Below, one piece after another: positions 19,707 to 28,782 of a stretch of 64,000 nt of DNA. This DNA comes from Arsukibacterium tuosuense (GTDB taxonomy: Bacteria > Pseudomonadota > Gammaproteobacteria > Enterobacterales > Alteromonadaceae). How positions within the stretch are numbered: the first letter of the stretch is position 1; each line of letters starts with the position of its first letter. Position numbers and translations under genes: made by a program. The stretch is from contig NZ_OBEB01000002.1 of NCBI RefSeq assembly GCF_900215315.1, positions 478,450 through 542,449 of the forward strand. The letters are read 5' to 3'. The notes beneath the pieces are model-generated. The model worked only from the letters and a program-made list of their open reading frames with translations, was not told the DNA's origin and did no database searches.

Positions 19707-20469
19707 AACTGCTGACGAGCTGGCATTGCAGCACGAAGCGGGCCGCTTGCTGGCCCGGGTATTTGCCATGCTCGACAGTAAAATTGCAGTTGGCATGTCA
19801 ACGTTACAAATTAATGATCTGGTTGAGCGCTATATCGTCGATGAACTGCAGGCCCGCCCTGCCAGCAAAGGCCAATATGGTTTTGCTTATGTGCTGAATA
19901 CCTCGGTTAATGACGTAGTGTGCCACGGTGTGCCGTCAGCGACGCAGCTGCTGAAAGACGGCGATATTGTTAATGCCGACATTACCCTGGAAAAGCATGG
20001 CTTTATTGCCGACTCCAGTAAAATGTACTGTATTGGCGAGGTCGGTTTTCTGGCGCGCCAGCTGGTAGATGACTGCTATCAGGCGCTTTGGCTGGGGATT
20101 AACGCAGTCAAACCGGGCGCCCGCCTGGGTGATATCGGCTTTGCCATTGAGCAATTTGCCCGCAGCAAAGGCTATAGCGTGGTACGGGAATATTGTGGCC
20201 ACGGTATTGGCCGGCAAATGCACGAAGAACCACAAGTATTGCACTATGGTAAAGCAGGCAGCGGCATGCAGTTAAAGCCAGGCATGGTATTTACCATCGA
20301 GCCGATGCTGAACCAGGGTAGTGCTAAAACTAAAACCAAAAAAGACGGCTGGATCGTGGTAACCCGCGATAAAAAGCTGTCGGCGCAGTGGGAGCATACG
20401 GTAGCGGTAACTGAAACCGGGGTGGAAGTATTAACTCTGCGCCAGGAAGAGCAAGCTTTAAAAGGGTGA
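19687..20469 (+). CDS. map: Type I methionine aminopeptidase
   Basis: MetAP removes the initiator methionine from nascent proteins, using two divalent metals. The five metal ligands are present: Asp98 (NADIT), Asp109 (FIADSSKMY), His172 (CGHGIGRQMHEEP), Glu205 (FTIEPM) and Glu236 (QWEHTVAV). His80 in CHGVP is the conserved substrate-side His. Length 260 matches E. coli Map (264). CAGGAG precedes the ATG. It overlaps the ParD-like gene rather than following rpsB/glnD, where the housekeeping map gene usually lies. So this may be a second, regulated copy; that requires the rest of the genome. Convergent with the PhoD-like gene. Confidence 0.95.
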   Translation: MSGVQLKTADELALQHEAGRLLARVFAMLDSKIAVGMSTLQINDLVERYIVDELQARPASKGQYGFAYVLNTSVNDVVCHGVPSATQLLKDGDIVNADITLEKHGFIADSSKMYCIGEVGFLARQLVDDCYQALWLGINAVKPGARLGDIGFAIEQFARSKGYSVVREYCGHGIGRQMHEEPQVLHYGKAGSGMQLKPGMVFTIEPMLNQGSAKTKTKKDGWIVVTRDKKLSAQWEHTVAVTETGVEVLTLRQEEQALKG

Positions 20470-20518
20470 ACAAGCACAATCCTGCTTATTCCCGACGAAA
20501 CGACGGCCCCTGCTTAAC

Positions 20519-22498
20519 TTACTCCCAGCGGGCGTCCTCTTCGCTGATATTAAAGGCGACAGCCTGGCCTTTTGCGCCAAGCTGAACCACCCGTTTGGGC
20601 GAGCCATCGGCATGAAGTTCTACCAGACCAATACCCGCCATATTAAGCAAGCGTTCGCCAGCTTTGGCGGTGTCGGGTTTATGCGGCACAATTTTCATCC
20701 GCCGCCGTTTGGTCAGCCAGTTTAATGGCGATCGTGGTGAATACAGCCAGCGGTTTAACCTGTCCAGAATATCCAGCAGCCGCCCTGGAAACTCATTTTT
20801 TAAACCACTGCTGGTAATTTGCCAGATATCCGGCCCATGCTGGCGACCACGTAGGTTTACTTCATAAACAAAAGAGTAGTGTACGTCGCCTGATAAAATC
20901 ACAAAGTGTTTCGGGGTTTTCGGATGGCGGAATAAGTTCATTAACGCATAAGCGGTACCGCGATGAGCCATCCAGTTTTCGGCATCAACCATCAAAGGCT
21001 TGCCCAGCAGGGTAAATAGCCGTTGAATCCCTTCAATCAGTTTCACCCCGAATACCGGCGCCGGCGATACCAGCACGACCGCATCGTGGCCGATTAAATC
21101 CTGCTGTAATTCGGTAATGGCTTCCCAATCCAGCAAACCAGAAGGATTATCCAACGCCTTTTCAGAGCGCCAGCGCCGGGTTCGGGTATCCAGCACCAGC
21201 AAGGGTGGCTCGGTCGGCCATTGATATTGCCACTGGTTAAATCGCAGCAAATCAGTAATCAGTTGTTGATGTAAAGCGGAGCCACTGTCGCTAAGAGCCC
21301 GTTCTGCCTGTTGCAGCAGACCGTTGTTAAAGCGCTCTGGCGTGTTACCCCAGGCCTGACATAGTAAATAGCCAATCAATGCATTACCGATGATCCGGCG
21401 GGAAAAGTCATGGTTATAGGCAGTTTGCTCCCATTCAGCACTAAGATTCCAGTCGTCGGTAACATCATGGTCATCAAAAATCATGGCGCTGGGCAAATGG
21501 GCCAGCAAACGACGAACCTTGCCAAGGCCAGCTGCAAATTGCCGGATAATAGCCTGCTGTTCAGTGTATTGTTGCTGCTCATCGGCATTAAGGCTTTCAG
21601 TCAGGCTTGGGTTAAGTTCTGTGGCATCGGCTTGCCAGCCCGCTGGCGACCAGACCAGCAGGTACATGCCCAGCATTTCTGCCAGGCTGATTAAATGGTT
21701 GCGGGCATTGTCAGAGGTAAATACCGGCTTTTTTGCCCCTTTAAATACCTGAGTCAGTACCGCCTGACCGGCTTCAGTTTTTGGCAGCAGAGTGTCACGC
21801 CGGTAATAATGTGGCTGGCTGTTATGCAGTACTGCAGCCTGGCTAACGGTTGAACAGGGCAGGCTTTCGTCGCTAAACTCCAATTGGTTAATCAGCTGAT
21901 GCACAGCTCTGAGCATCGGTGCAGCGACGTCGTCGGCATATATCTGATCGCCGCTTAACAACAACAGTGCCGGCCATTGCTCTGCCGGGTTTTGCTGCAA
22001 GTGTAAGTCTGCTGCCAGCAAGCCATCGTCAGCATAAAAGTGCGGTTTGCGGCAGGAGCCATGTAACAGGCTTTGCAGTTTAGGCTGAATCACAAAGCCG
22101 GGAGTGGTCCTGCCGGGATACACCAGATCCGGTGCCCAGTTTTGCCAGCCCAGCCAGGTCTGGCTCTCGGCAGCTGGGTGTTGCTGCTGTAGTGGCAATA
22201 GTTGTAAGTCGTAGCCTATCCAGCGGCTGACAGGCAGCGGCTGTGGCAGCGGAATATGAATAAGCTGCAAAAACAGCTTACCGGCGCAGCGGATGCTCTG
22301 ACAATATTGTTGCATCTGTGCCGGATTAAAATGAAGGACGTCCTCGCCGTCCGGGCTAAGGTCTAATTGCAGCTGCACCGGCTGGCTGGTTGCCAGCCAC
22401 AACGTCACGCTGGTTGGGGTGACTGCACGCAGTAGCGGTCCCGCCAACACCAGTGGCAAATTATTAGTAGCAGATAACTCTGCGTCAGGCTTTGTCAT
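20519..22498 (-). CDS. PhoD-like metallophosphatase
   Basis: PhoD-type enzymes hydrolyse phosphate mono- or diesters with Ca/Fe or similar metals. The 659-residue protein has an N-terminal beta-sandwich-like part (GPLLRAVTPTSVTLWLATSQ) and then the metal-binding motifs LLSGDQIYADD (180-190), IFDDHDVTDDWNL and VILSGDVHYSFVYEV. There is no signal peptide or twin-arginine motif, in contrast with secreted PhoD, so it is probably cytosolic, as in the large PhoD-like subfamily of unknown substrate. It starts 8 bases after the gorA stop on the same strand, so it is likely co-transcribed with gorA. Substrate is not known. Confidence 0.83.
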   Translation of the reverse strand: MTKPDAELSATNNLPLVLAGPLLRAVTPTSVTLWLATSQPVQLQLDLSPDGEDVLHFNPAQMQQYCQSIRCAGKLFLQLIHIPLPQPLPVSRWIGYDLQLLPLQQQHPAAESQTWLGWQNWAPDLVYPGRTTPGFVIQPKLQSLLHGSCRKPHFYADDGLLAADLHLQQNPAEQWPALLLLSGDQIYADDVAAPMLRAVHQLINQLEFSDESLPCSTVSQAAVLHNSQPHYYRRDTLLPKTEAGQAVLTQVFKGAKKPVFTSDNARNHLISLAEMLGMYLLVWSPAGWQADATELNPSLTESLNADEQQQYTEQQAIIRQFAAGLGKVRRLLAHLPSAMIFDDHDVTDDWNLSAEWEQTAYNHDFSRRIIGNALIGYLLCQAWGNTPERFNNGLLQQAERALSDSGSALHQQLITDLLRFNQWQYQWPTEPPLLVLDTRTRRWRSEKALDNPSGLLDWEAITELQQDLIGHDAVVLVSPAPVFGVKLIEGIQRLFTLLGKPLMVDAENWMAHRGTAYALMNLFRHPKTPKHFVILSGDVHYSFVYEVNLRGRQHGPDIWQITSSGLKNEFPGRLLDILDRLNRWLYSPRSPLNWLTKRRRMKIVPHKPDTAKAGERLLNMAGIGLVELHADGSPKRVVQLGAKGQAVAFNISEEDARWE

Positions 22499-22506
22499 TT
22501 AAACCA

Positions 22507-23862
22507 TCATCGAAGCGTTACAAACTCTTCGGCACTGGTCGGGTGCAGCGCCACGGTCGCATCAAAATCTGCCTTGGTCGCGCCCATTTTCATGGCTACC
22601 GCAAAGCCCTGCAATACTTCGTCCATGCCTTCGCCAATACCATGCAGGCCAACCACTTTCTCATTTTCGCCGGCACAAACCAGCTTAAAACGACTAAGCG
22701 CCCGGTGGCTGGTAATGGCGTTATACATGGCGGCAAAGCTGGAGCGGTACACTTTGATATTAGCATCGCCATAGTGCTCACGGGCCTGGGCTTCGGTTAA
22801 ACCAATAGTACCAATCGGCGGGTGGCTGAAAACGACAGTAGGGATTAGCGAATAATCCATATGCGCATCGGGCAGGTCTTTATTAAACAAGCGCTCAGCT
22901 AACTGGCGGCCGGCTTTAATCGCCACCGGCGTAAGCTGGGCTTCACCGGTAATATCGCCTACCGCATAAATGCCTTTTACATTTGTATTCTGATATTTGT
23001 CGGTCCGGATAAAGCCGTCGTTATCGGTGGCAACGCCGGTAGCCTGCAGGTTAATATTGGCGGTAGCCGGTGCCCGGCCGATGGCCCAAATCAGGCAGTC
23101 TACATCGGTAAACTCGACATTCTTATCACAGAAAACCGTCAATTTGCCATCGGCGTTTTTCACTATTTTTCTGACGTTAGTATGCGTCTGTAACTGCAGT
23201 TTGTCCTGAGTCATCCGTTCCAGCAGCATATCAGTAATATCGGGGTCGAAGTCGCGTAGCGGCCGGTCATAGCGGATCAGCAGATGGCTGTCCGTACCCA
23301 GCGCATGCAGCACACCAGCTATTTCCACCGCGATATAACCGGCTCCTACCACTAAGGCTTTCTTTGGCTGGCTGGTTAAAGCAAAAAAACCATCAGAGTC
23401 GATACCATGTTCCGCTCCCGGCACATCAGGGATCAATGGCTGGCCGCCGGTGGCAATGGTGATATGGTCAGCCGTAATATGTTCGCCGTTAACTTCCACC
23501 GTATTAGCGTTAACAAAGCGGGCAAAACCTTCAATAAACTCTACGCCGTTGCTGCTGAAACCACGCTGGTAACCGGCATGAATGCGCTCAATATAGGCCT
23601 GGCGATTTTTCACCAGCGTGGTCCAGTCAAAGCCGTGTTCAGTCAGGTTAAAACCGTAATCCGGGCTGTACTTTATCGCTTCGGCAATATGGGCACCATA
23701 CCACATGACTTTTTTGGGAACGCAGCCGACATTGACACAGGTACCACCCACCGCTTTTGCTTCAATAACTGCCGCGCTGGCGCCCCGCATTGCCGCCCGG
23801 TTAGCGGAGGCAATCCCACCGCTGCCGGCGCCTATTGCCAGATAATTAAAATGCCTTGCCAT
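22507..23862 (-). CDS. gorA: Glutathione-disulfide reductase
   Basis: GorA regenerates reduced glutathione from GSSG with NADPH, a cytosolic flavoenzyme. The 451-residue protein has the FAD-binding [14 protein letters not shown] at 11-24 and the redox pair Cys42/Cys47 in [13 protein letters not shown]. The NADPH-binding segment [13 protein letters not shown] follows, and the C-terminal [11 protein letters not shown] carries the catalytic His-Glu. AAGGG precedes the ATG. The PhoD-like gene follows after 8 bases. Its partners in peroxide defence, katG and a peroxiredoxin, are in the same window, but no shared regulator is visible. Confidence 0.97.
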   Translation of the reverse strand: MARHFNYLAIGAGSGGIASANRAAMRGASAAVIEAKAVGGTCVNVGCVPKKVMWYGAHIAEAIKYSPDYGFNLTEHGFDWTTLVKNRQAYIERIHAGYQRGFSSNGVEFIEGFARFVNANTVEVNGEHITADHITIATGGQPLIPDVPGAEHGIDSDGFFALTSQPKKALVVGAGYIAVEIAGVLHALGTDSHLLIRYDRPLRDFDPDITDMLLERMTQDKLQLQTHTNVRKIVKNADGKLTVFCDKNVEFTDVDCLIWAIGRAPATANINLQATGVATDNDGFIRTDKYQNTNVKGIYAVGDITGEAQLTPVAIKAGRQLAERLFNKDLPDAHMDYSLIPTVVFSHPPIGTIGLTEAQAREHYGDANIKVYRSSFAAMYNAITSHRALSRFKLVCAGENEKVVGLHGIGEGMDEVLQGFAVAMKMGATKADFDATVALHPTSAEEFVTLR

Positions 23863-24042
23863 AATGATGCCCTTAACTTCAAAAAAAACGATTACGCGGC
23901 CAAGCCGGATATAGGCCAGATATAAGACTTAAAGCTGTTAAAAACAAGCATATTGCGACAGGTACAGCAGCCTTCGCCTTGACAAATGCTGCCGCCAACC
24001 CAAGATAAGCAGCATTATCAGCGCTATTTTCAGGATACTTTT

Positions 24043-26133
24043 ATGTCGCAATCCGCATCACAACAAGAAGCCATGTCAGCAAGTAGCAACCCGTTACTGA
24101 GCTTTACTGATTTACCCCCTTTTTCGAAAATTAAACCTGAACAGGTTAAACCGGCGGTGGAAGCGGCAATTGCCACGTCGCGTCAGGCAGTAGAGCGGGC
24201 GCTGACGGCGGGCAACATCAGCTGGCACAGCCTGGTTGAACAACTGGAGCATGACAGCGACCAGCTGGGCCGGCTCTGGTCACCGGTGTCGCATTTAAAC
24301 TCCGTGGTCAACAGCCCCGAGTTACGCGAGGCGTATGAGAGCTGCCTGCCACTGTTATCTGACTTCAGTACCTGGCTGGGCCAGCACGAAGGGTTGTATC
24401 AGGCTTACGAGAAGCTAAAAAATAGCGCTGAATTTACCGGCTTAACCCCGGCGCAGCAAAAGGTGATTACCAATGCCCTGCGAGATTTTAAATTATCAGG
24501 TATTGGCTTATCTGCTGCTAAGAAGAAACGTTACGGCGAAATTCAAAGCCGTTTGTCTGAGCTAAGCTCTACCTTTTCTAATAACACGCTGGACGCGACC
24601 GAGGCCTGGTTTAAACAGCTAACAGATGAAGCTCTGCTTAGCGGTTTACCGGAAGATGCCCGGCTGGCAGCTGCCGAGGAAGCAAAAAGCCGCGAGCTAG
24701 AAGGTTGGGTTTTTACCCTGGAGTTTCCCAGCTACATTGCCATTATGACCTATGCCGATAACCGGCAATTGCGCGAGGAGTTTTACAGCGCGTATTGCAC
24801 CCGGGCGTCTGATCAGGGGCCACATGCCGGCAAGTTTGATAACAGTGCCATTATTGACGAAATTCTGACCTTAAAACATGAACTGGCGCAGCTGCTGGAT
24901 TTTGACAATGCGGCTGAAGAATCACTGGTAACCAAGATGGCCGACAGCCCGGCCCAGGTGCTGGATTTCTTAACTGATTTAGCCCGGCGCGCCAAACCGC
25001 AGGCTGAGCAGGACCTGGCTGAACTGAGTGCCTTCGCCCGCGAGCAATATCAGGCCGCTGAGCTGGCCGCCTGGGATGTGACTTACTACGGCGAAAAACT
25101 GAAACAAGCTAGGTACTCGGTATCTGATGAGCAATTGCGGCCCTATTTCCCGGAAACGAAAGTAGTACCGGGCCTGTTTAAGGTTATTGAAAAATTGTTC
25201 GGCGTCACGGTTACCGAGCGCAAAGGTGTCGATGTCTGGCACCCGGACGTACGCTTTTATGATATTACCGACAGCGCAGGTGAGCTGCGCGGCAGTTTCT
25301 ACCTTGACTTATACGCCCGCAGCCAGAAGCGGGGAGGTGCCTGGATGGACGATTGCCGTGGCCGGCGCACCCTGGCCGATGGCAGCGTGCAGACGCCGGT
25401 AGCGTATTTAACCTGTAATTTTAATAAGCCGGTCGGCGGTAAGCCCGCGTTGTTTACCCATGACGAAGTGGTAACCCTATTTCACGAATTTGGCCATGGT
25501 TTGCATCATATGCTAACCAAAGTTGAGGCGGCAGCCGTTGCCGGGATTAATGGCGTGGCCTGGGACGCGGTGGAGCTACCCAGCCAGTTTCTGGAAAACT
25601 GGTGCTGGGCGCCGGAAGCACTGGCCATAATTTCCAGCCATTATCAGACCGGCGAGCCGCTGCCACAGGACTTGCTGGATAAAATGCTGGCAGCCAAAAA
25701 CTTCCAGTCGGCGATGTTCCTGGTGCGCCAGCTGGAGTTCGCGCTGTTTGATATGCGGTTACACGCCCAATACGATGGCGAGCAAAACAGTGCAGCCGGT
25801 GGCCGGGTGCAGCAACTGCTGGATGAGGTGCGCAGCGAAGTGTCAGTGATAGTGCCGCCGCGGTTTAATCGTTTTCAGCATGGCTTTGGCCATATTTTTG
25901 CCGGAGGTTATGGCGCAGGCTACTACAGTTATCTGTGGGCAGAGGTGCTGTCGGCTGACGCATTCAGCCGCTTTGAAGAAGAAGGGGTTTTTAATCCTGC
26001 TACCGGCCGGGATTTTTTAAGCTGGATTTTAGAACGGGGCGGCAGCGCCGAGCCAATGGAATTGTTTAAAGGCTTCCGCGGCCGGGAGCCATCGAATGAA
26101 GCGTTACTGCGCCATATGGGAATTGCCGGTTAA
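24043..26133 (+). CDS. prlC: Oligopeptidase A (M3 family)
   Basis: PrlC degrades signal peptides and other short peptides in the cytosol, using zinc. The HEFGH zinc motif is at residues 481-485 (TLFHEFGHGLHHML). SFTDLPPFSKIKPEQVKPAV matches the start of E. coli PrlC, and GYGAGYYSYLWAEVLS near the C-terminus is the M3 substrate-tyrosine region. The ATG at 24043 is preferred because AGGA lies 8 bases upstream; ATGs at 23986 and 24073 are less favoured. Length is then 696, slightly longer than E. coli (680). In many gammaproteobacteria prlC is followed directly by rsmJ; here a lipoprotein gene and a Tag-like gene are inserted between them. Confidence 0.95.
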   Translation: MSQSASQQEAMSASSNPLLSFTDLPPFSKIKPEQVKPAVEAAIATSRQAVERALTAGNISWHSLVEQLEHDSDQLGRLWSPVSHLNSVVNSPELREAYESCLPLLSDFSTWLGQHEGLYQAYEKLKNSAEFTGLTPAQQKVITNALRDFKLSGIGLSAAKKKRYGEIQSRLSELSSTFSNNTLDATEAWFKQLTDEALLSGLPEDARLAAAEEAKSRELEGWVFTLEFPSYIAIMTYADNRQLREEFYSAYCTRASDQGPHAGKFDNSAIIDEILTLKHELAQLLDFDNAAEESLVTKMADSPAQVLDFLTDLARRAKPQAEQDLAELSAFAREQYQAAELAAWDVTYYGEKLKQARYSVSDEQLRPYFPETKVVPGLFKVIEKLFGVTVTERKGVDVWHPDVRFYDITDSAGELRGSFYLDLYARSQKRGGAWMDDCRGRRTLADGSVQTPVAYLTCNFNKPVGGKPALFTHDEVVTLFHEFGHGLHHMLTKVEAAAVAGINGVAWDAVELPSQFLENWCWAPEALAIISSHYQTGEPLPQDLLDKMLAAKNFQSAMFLVRQLEFALFDMRLHAQYDGEQNSAAGGRVQQLLDEVRSEVSVIVPPRFNRFQHGFGHIFAGGYGAGYYSYLWAEVLSADAFSRFEEEGVFNPATGRDFLSWILERGGSAEPMELFKGFRGREPSNEALLRHMGIAG

Positions 26134-26202
26134 GTTGTTAACATTTAATTAATTGCTTATTCAGTTTTGCTCTGTCAGGATGATTAAAACCGGAGGTGGC
26201 GT

Positions 26203-26685
26203 ATGAAATACCAAATAGGATTACTAACTTTATTGCTGGCTGTGGCGGGTTGTCAGCAGGGCCAGGCAGCCAATGAAGAGCGACTGGCGCCTGAGCCATT
26301 AGTGGAGGCAATCGATCCGGAAAAGGACCCTGTTGCCGCCGTAAAAGCGAAGGAGAAGCAAATGAACATGCAAGCAGATCAGGATGTCGGCGCATTACGT
26401 CGCGAAGCGTTAAAGCTGATTGGTGATGCCAGCGCGGACGATAACAGTCAGTGCCGGGTAACGGGCTTTGGCCATAAACCCTGTGGTGGCCCTGAACGAT
26501 ACGTGGCATATTCTACCAAAAATGGGAATGAGGCTGAGATTCTGAAGAAAATTGCCGCTTATAATGCTGCTGCTGAAGCAGAAAATATGCGGCTGGGCCG
26601 GATGTCAGACTGTGCCGTAGTACCCAAACCTAACGTAGAACTGTCGGGCGGCCAGTGCAAACTGGTTAAAGAAAACACTTACTAA
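26203..26685 (+). CDS. Uncharacterised lipoprotein
   Basis: The 160-residue product has a leader ending in the lipobox VAGC (residues 14-17 or so), so it is probably lipid-anchored. The mature part is charged at first, with acidic and Lys-rich residues. It then carries a small domain with four cysteines: QCRVTGFGHKPCGG and a later pair in SDCAVVPKP and GGQCKL, which could form two disulfides. I do not recognise a named family. A strong GGAGG site precedes the ATG. It sits between prlC and the Tag-like/rsmJ pair, 25 bases ahead of the latter, and may be transcribed with them. Confidence 0.72.
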   Translation: MKYQIGLLTLLLAVAGCQQGQAANEERLAPEPLVEAIDPEKDPVAAVKAKEKQMNMQADQDVGALRREALKLIGDASADDNSQCRVTGFGHKPCGGPERYVAYSTKNGNEAEILKKIAAYNAAAEAENMRLGRMSDCAVVPKPNVELSGGQCKLVKENTY

Positions 26686-26710
26686 GATGCCAGTAATTTA
26701 ACGGAGCAGT

Positions 26711-27442
26711 ATGGCTGATACAGTAGAACATTTTACCGCGATTTATCAGCGGGCCTGCGAGCGTAAAGGTGGTGAAGCAGCGTTAAAGGCATTAATCAGT
26801 AAACCGTTGCCACCGGCGAAGCTGGCGCAGTTGCCGGACAGCCTGCTACTGGCCGAGCTGACTAAAAAGGTGTTTCAGTCCGGGTTTGTCTGGCGGGTAG
26901 TACGACAGAAATGGCCGGGCTTTTGCGAACTGTTTTTCGATTTTGATATTGAAAAAGTGCTGCTGCTCAGTGATGAAATGCTGGAGCAGAAAGCAGCCGA
27001 TCCACGGATTATCCGTAATCTGAATAAAGTGTTTACCATTCGTGATAATGCGTTGATGATCTTCGATGTCCAGCAGCAAGAAGTGCAGCAGAAAGTACAG
27101 CAGGAACAGCAGAGTTTCGCCCGCTTTGTCGCCGACTGGCCCACGGAGAATATTATTGGCTTATGGGCTTACTTAAAAAAGCATGGTGCCAGACTGGGTG
27201 GCAATACCGGCCCTTATGCGCTGCGGGCCATTGGCAAAGATACCTTTTTACTTACCCAGGAGATCGAGGGCTATTTGCGAGCGTATAATGTGTTTGATGG
27301 TGGTATTAACAGCCAGCGCAGTCTGAAACAAATTCAGCAGCAATTTAACCTGTGGCAACAACAGTCAGGGTTAAGTTTGCAGGAAGTCAGCCAGATAGTG
27401 GCGTTAAGTTGCGGCGAAAACCACGTAGGTATGCAGCGTTAA
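26711..27442 (+). CDS. DNA-3-methyladenine glycosylase I-like protein (Tag family), no zinc ligands
   Basis: The 243-residue protein resembles the Tag superfamily, which excises 3-methyladenine from DNA. LTKKVFQSGFVWRVVRQKWPGF and PRIIRNLNKVFTIRDNA parallel the Tag helices around its base pocket, and YALRAIGKDTFLLTQ the end of the domain. The Cys and His residues that bind zinc in E. coli Tag (Cys4, His17, His175, Cys179) are absent from the corresponding positions. Thus it belongs to a divergent zinc-less branch, and its base specificity is unknown. It starts after GGAG and its stop shares one base with the rsmJ start (TAATG), so the two are co-translated. Confidence 0.75.
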   Translation: MADTVEHFTAIYQRACERKGGEAALKALISKPLPPAKLAQLPDSLLLAELTKKVFQSGFVWRVVRQKWPGFCELFFDFDIEKVLLLSDEMLEQKAADPRIIRNLNKVFTIRDNALMIFDVQQQEVQQKVQQEQQSFARFVADWPTENIIGLWAYLKKHGARLGGNTGPYALRAIGKDTFLLTQEIEGYLRAYNVFDGGINSQRSLKQIQQQFNLWQQQSGLSLQEVSQIVALSCGENHVGMQR

Positions 27443-28194
27443 TGTCGTCGATACCGCTATTACAATCTAAAGAATTAAGTGCTGATTATTGTCAGCAGCT
27501 ACAACAGCAATTCGGCCTGAATTCCATAACCGAACCAGCCGGCTGGTACCTGAGTATGCAGCAGGGGGCATTAGTGCTGCAAAGTACTGAGCTGGCAAAA
27601 CAGGGTGCCATTCTGGTTGATTTTGCCAGTGGCGCCAGCAGCTACCGGCGCAAGCACGGTGGCGGTAAAAGCGAAGCGATAGCCAAAGCGGTGGGGCTGA
27701 ATAAAAGACACAATTTAACTGTACTGGATGCCACCGCGGGGCTGGGCCGTGATGCTTTTGTGCTGGCCAGCCTGGGCGCCACTGTTACGCTGGTGGAGCG
27801 CAATCCGGCAGTTGCCGCCTTATTAGCAGATGGCCTGCGCCGCGCTGCAGCCGATCCTAAGCTCAGCACGGTAGCAGCACGCATGCAGCTGCGCCATTGT
27901 CCGGCATTGCAGGCACTGACCAGCAGCGCCCCGGTGGATGTGGTCTTTTTAGATCCAATGTTTCCGGCGCGGGAAAAGTCGGCGCAGGTAAAAAAAGAAA
28001 TGCGGGCCTTTCACGACGTGGTCGGCAGTGATACCGACGCTGATAGCTTGCTGGCCCCGGCGCAACAGCTGGCGCAAAAACGGGTGGTGGTAAAACGGCC
28101 GGGCTATGCCGGCTGGCTGGCAGATAAAGCGCCGACGATGGCAGTAAGCGGTAAAAATAACCGGTTCGATGTTTATGTTAATGCCGCTATCTGA
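27442..28194 (+). CDS. rsmJ: 16S rRNA (guanine(1516)-N(2))-methyltransferase
   Basis: RsmJ methylates G1516 in the small-subunit rRNA, using S-adenosylmethionine. The SAM-binding motif LDATAGLGRDAFVLASLG follows the family lead FASGASSYRRKHGGGKSE. The catalytic segment VVFLDPMFPAREKSAQVKK is highly characteristic of RsmJ. The ATG at 27442 is used, overlapping the previous stop as TAATG; the longer frame from 27352 runs through the upstream gene and is rejected. Length is then 250, as in E. coli. It closes the prlC-side cluster and precedes the peroxiredoxin gene by 51 bases. Confidence 0.95.
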   Translation: MSSIPLLQSKELSADYCQQLQQQFGLNSITEPAGWYLSMQQGALVLQSTELAKQGAILVDFASGASSYRRKHGGGKSEAIAKAVGLNKRHNLTVLDATAGLGRDAFVLASLGATVTLVERNPAVAALLADGLRRAAADPKLSTVAARMQLRHCPALQALTSSAPVDVVFLDPMFPAREKSAQVKKEMRAFHDVVGSDTDADSLLAPAQQLAQKRVVVKRPGYAGWLADKAPTMAVSGKNNRFDVYVNAAI

Positions 28195-28245
28195 CAAGGC
28201 AATCGAATTAATAATTTCAAAAAAGCAAACTCAGGGGAAATACCA

Positions 28246-28719
28246 ATGATTAAAACCGGCGATAAGTTACCAGAAGTCAGTTTTTCACAACTGACCAAAG
28301 AGGGCGTAATGAACCCGACCACCAGCCAGATTTTTGCCAATAAAAAAGTGCTGATGTTTGCTGTGCCCGGTGCTTTTACGCCAACCTGTTCTGCCGCCCA
28401 TTTACCCGGTTATATCGCGCTGGCCGACCAGATTAAAGCAAAAGGCGTAGACACCATTATCTGCACTGCAGTAAATGATGCTTTTGTCATGAGCGCCTGG
28501 GGCAAAAGCCAGAATGCCGAAGAAATTGTCTTTCTGGCAGATGGCGGCGCCGCCTTTCATAAAGCTATCGGCCTGACCATGGAAACCGGTGACTTCGGCG
28601 GTGTGCGCTCGCAGCGCTATGCCATGCTGGTTGAAAATGGCGTGGTTACCTTGTTAAACGTGGAAGCACCGAAAACCTTTGAAGTCAGCAAAGCTGAAGT
28701 GATGTTAGCGGCGTTGTAA
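28246..28719 (+). CDS. Peroxiredoxin (Prx5 family)
   Basis: The 157-residue thiol peroxidase carries the peroxidatic Cys48 in VPGAFTPTCSAAHLPGY, the hallmark of Prx5/AhpE-like redoxin proteins. Cys73 in IICTAVND is a common second Cys, not necessarily resolving. It reduces H2O2 and organic peroxides, using glutaredoxin or thioredoxin. GGGGAA precedes the ATG. No fused glutaredoxin domain is present, in contrast with the Haemophilus/Vibrio PrxGrx form. The gene is convergent with the glycosyltransferase gene and ended by a stem-loop. Confidence 0.93.
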   Translation: MIKTGDKLPEVSFSQLTKEGVMNPTTSQIFANKKVLMFAVPGAFTPTCSAAHLPGYIALADQIKAKGVDTIICTAVNDAFVMSAWGKSQNAEEIVFLADGGAAFHKAIGLTMETGDFGGVRSQRYAMLVENGVVTLLNVEAPKTFEVSKAEVMLAAL

Positions 28720-28733
28720 TCTGTTACCAGCTA

Positions 28734-28770
28734 AGTGACACCTCAGCCATTAGTTAGCTGAGATGTCACT
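28734..28770. terminator. Long stem-loop between convergent genes
   Basis: Arms at 28734-28747 and 28757-28770 pair at 13 of 14 positions around a 9-base loop. No T-run follows, so it may be a weak or Rho-assisted end, or a 3' end stabiliser, for both convergent transcripts. Confidence 0.5.
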
Positions 28771-28782
28771 GTCCGGGTTGCT

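Noticed and set aside
27352..27441. Longer rsmJ frame starting inside the Tag-like gene
   Set aside because: The TAATG overlap at 27442 gives the family's normal length and start.
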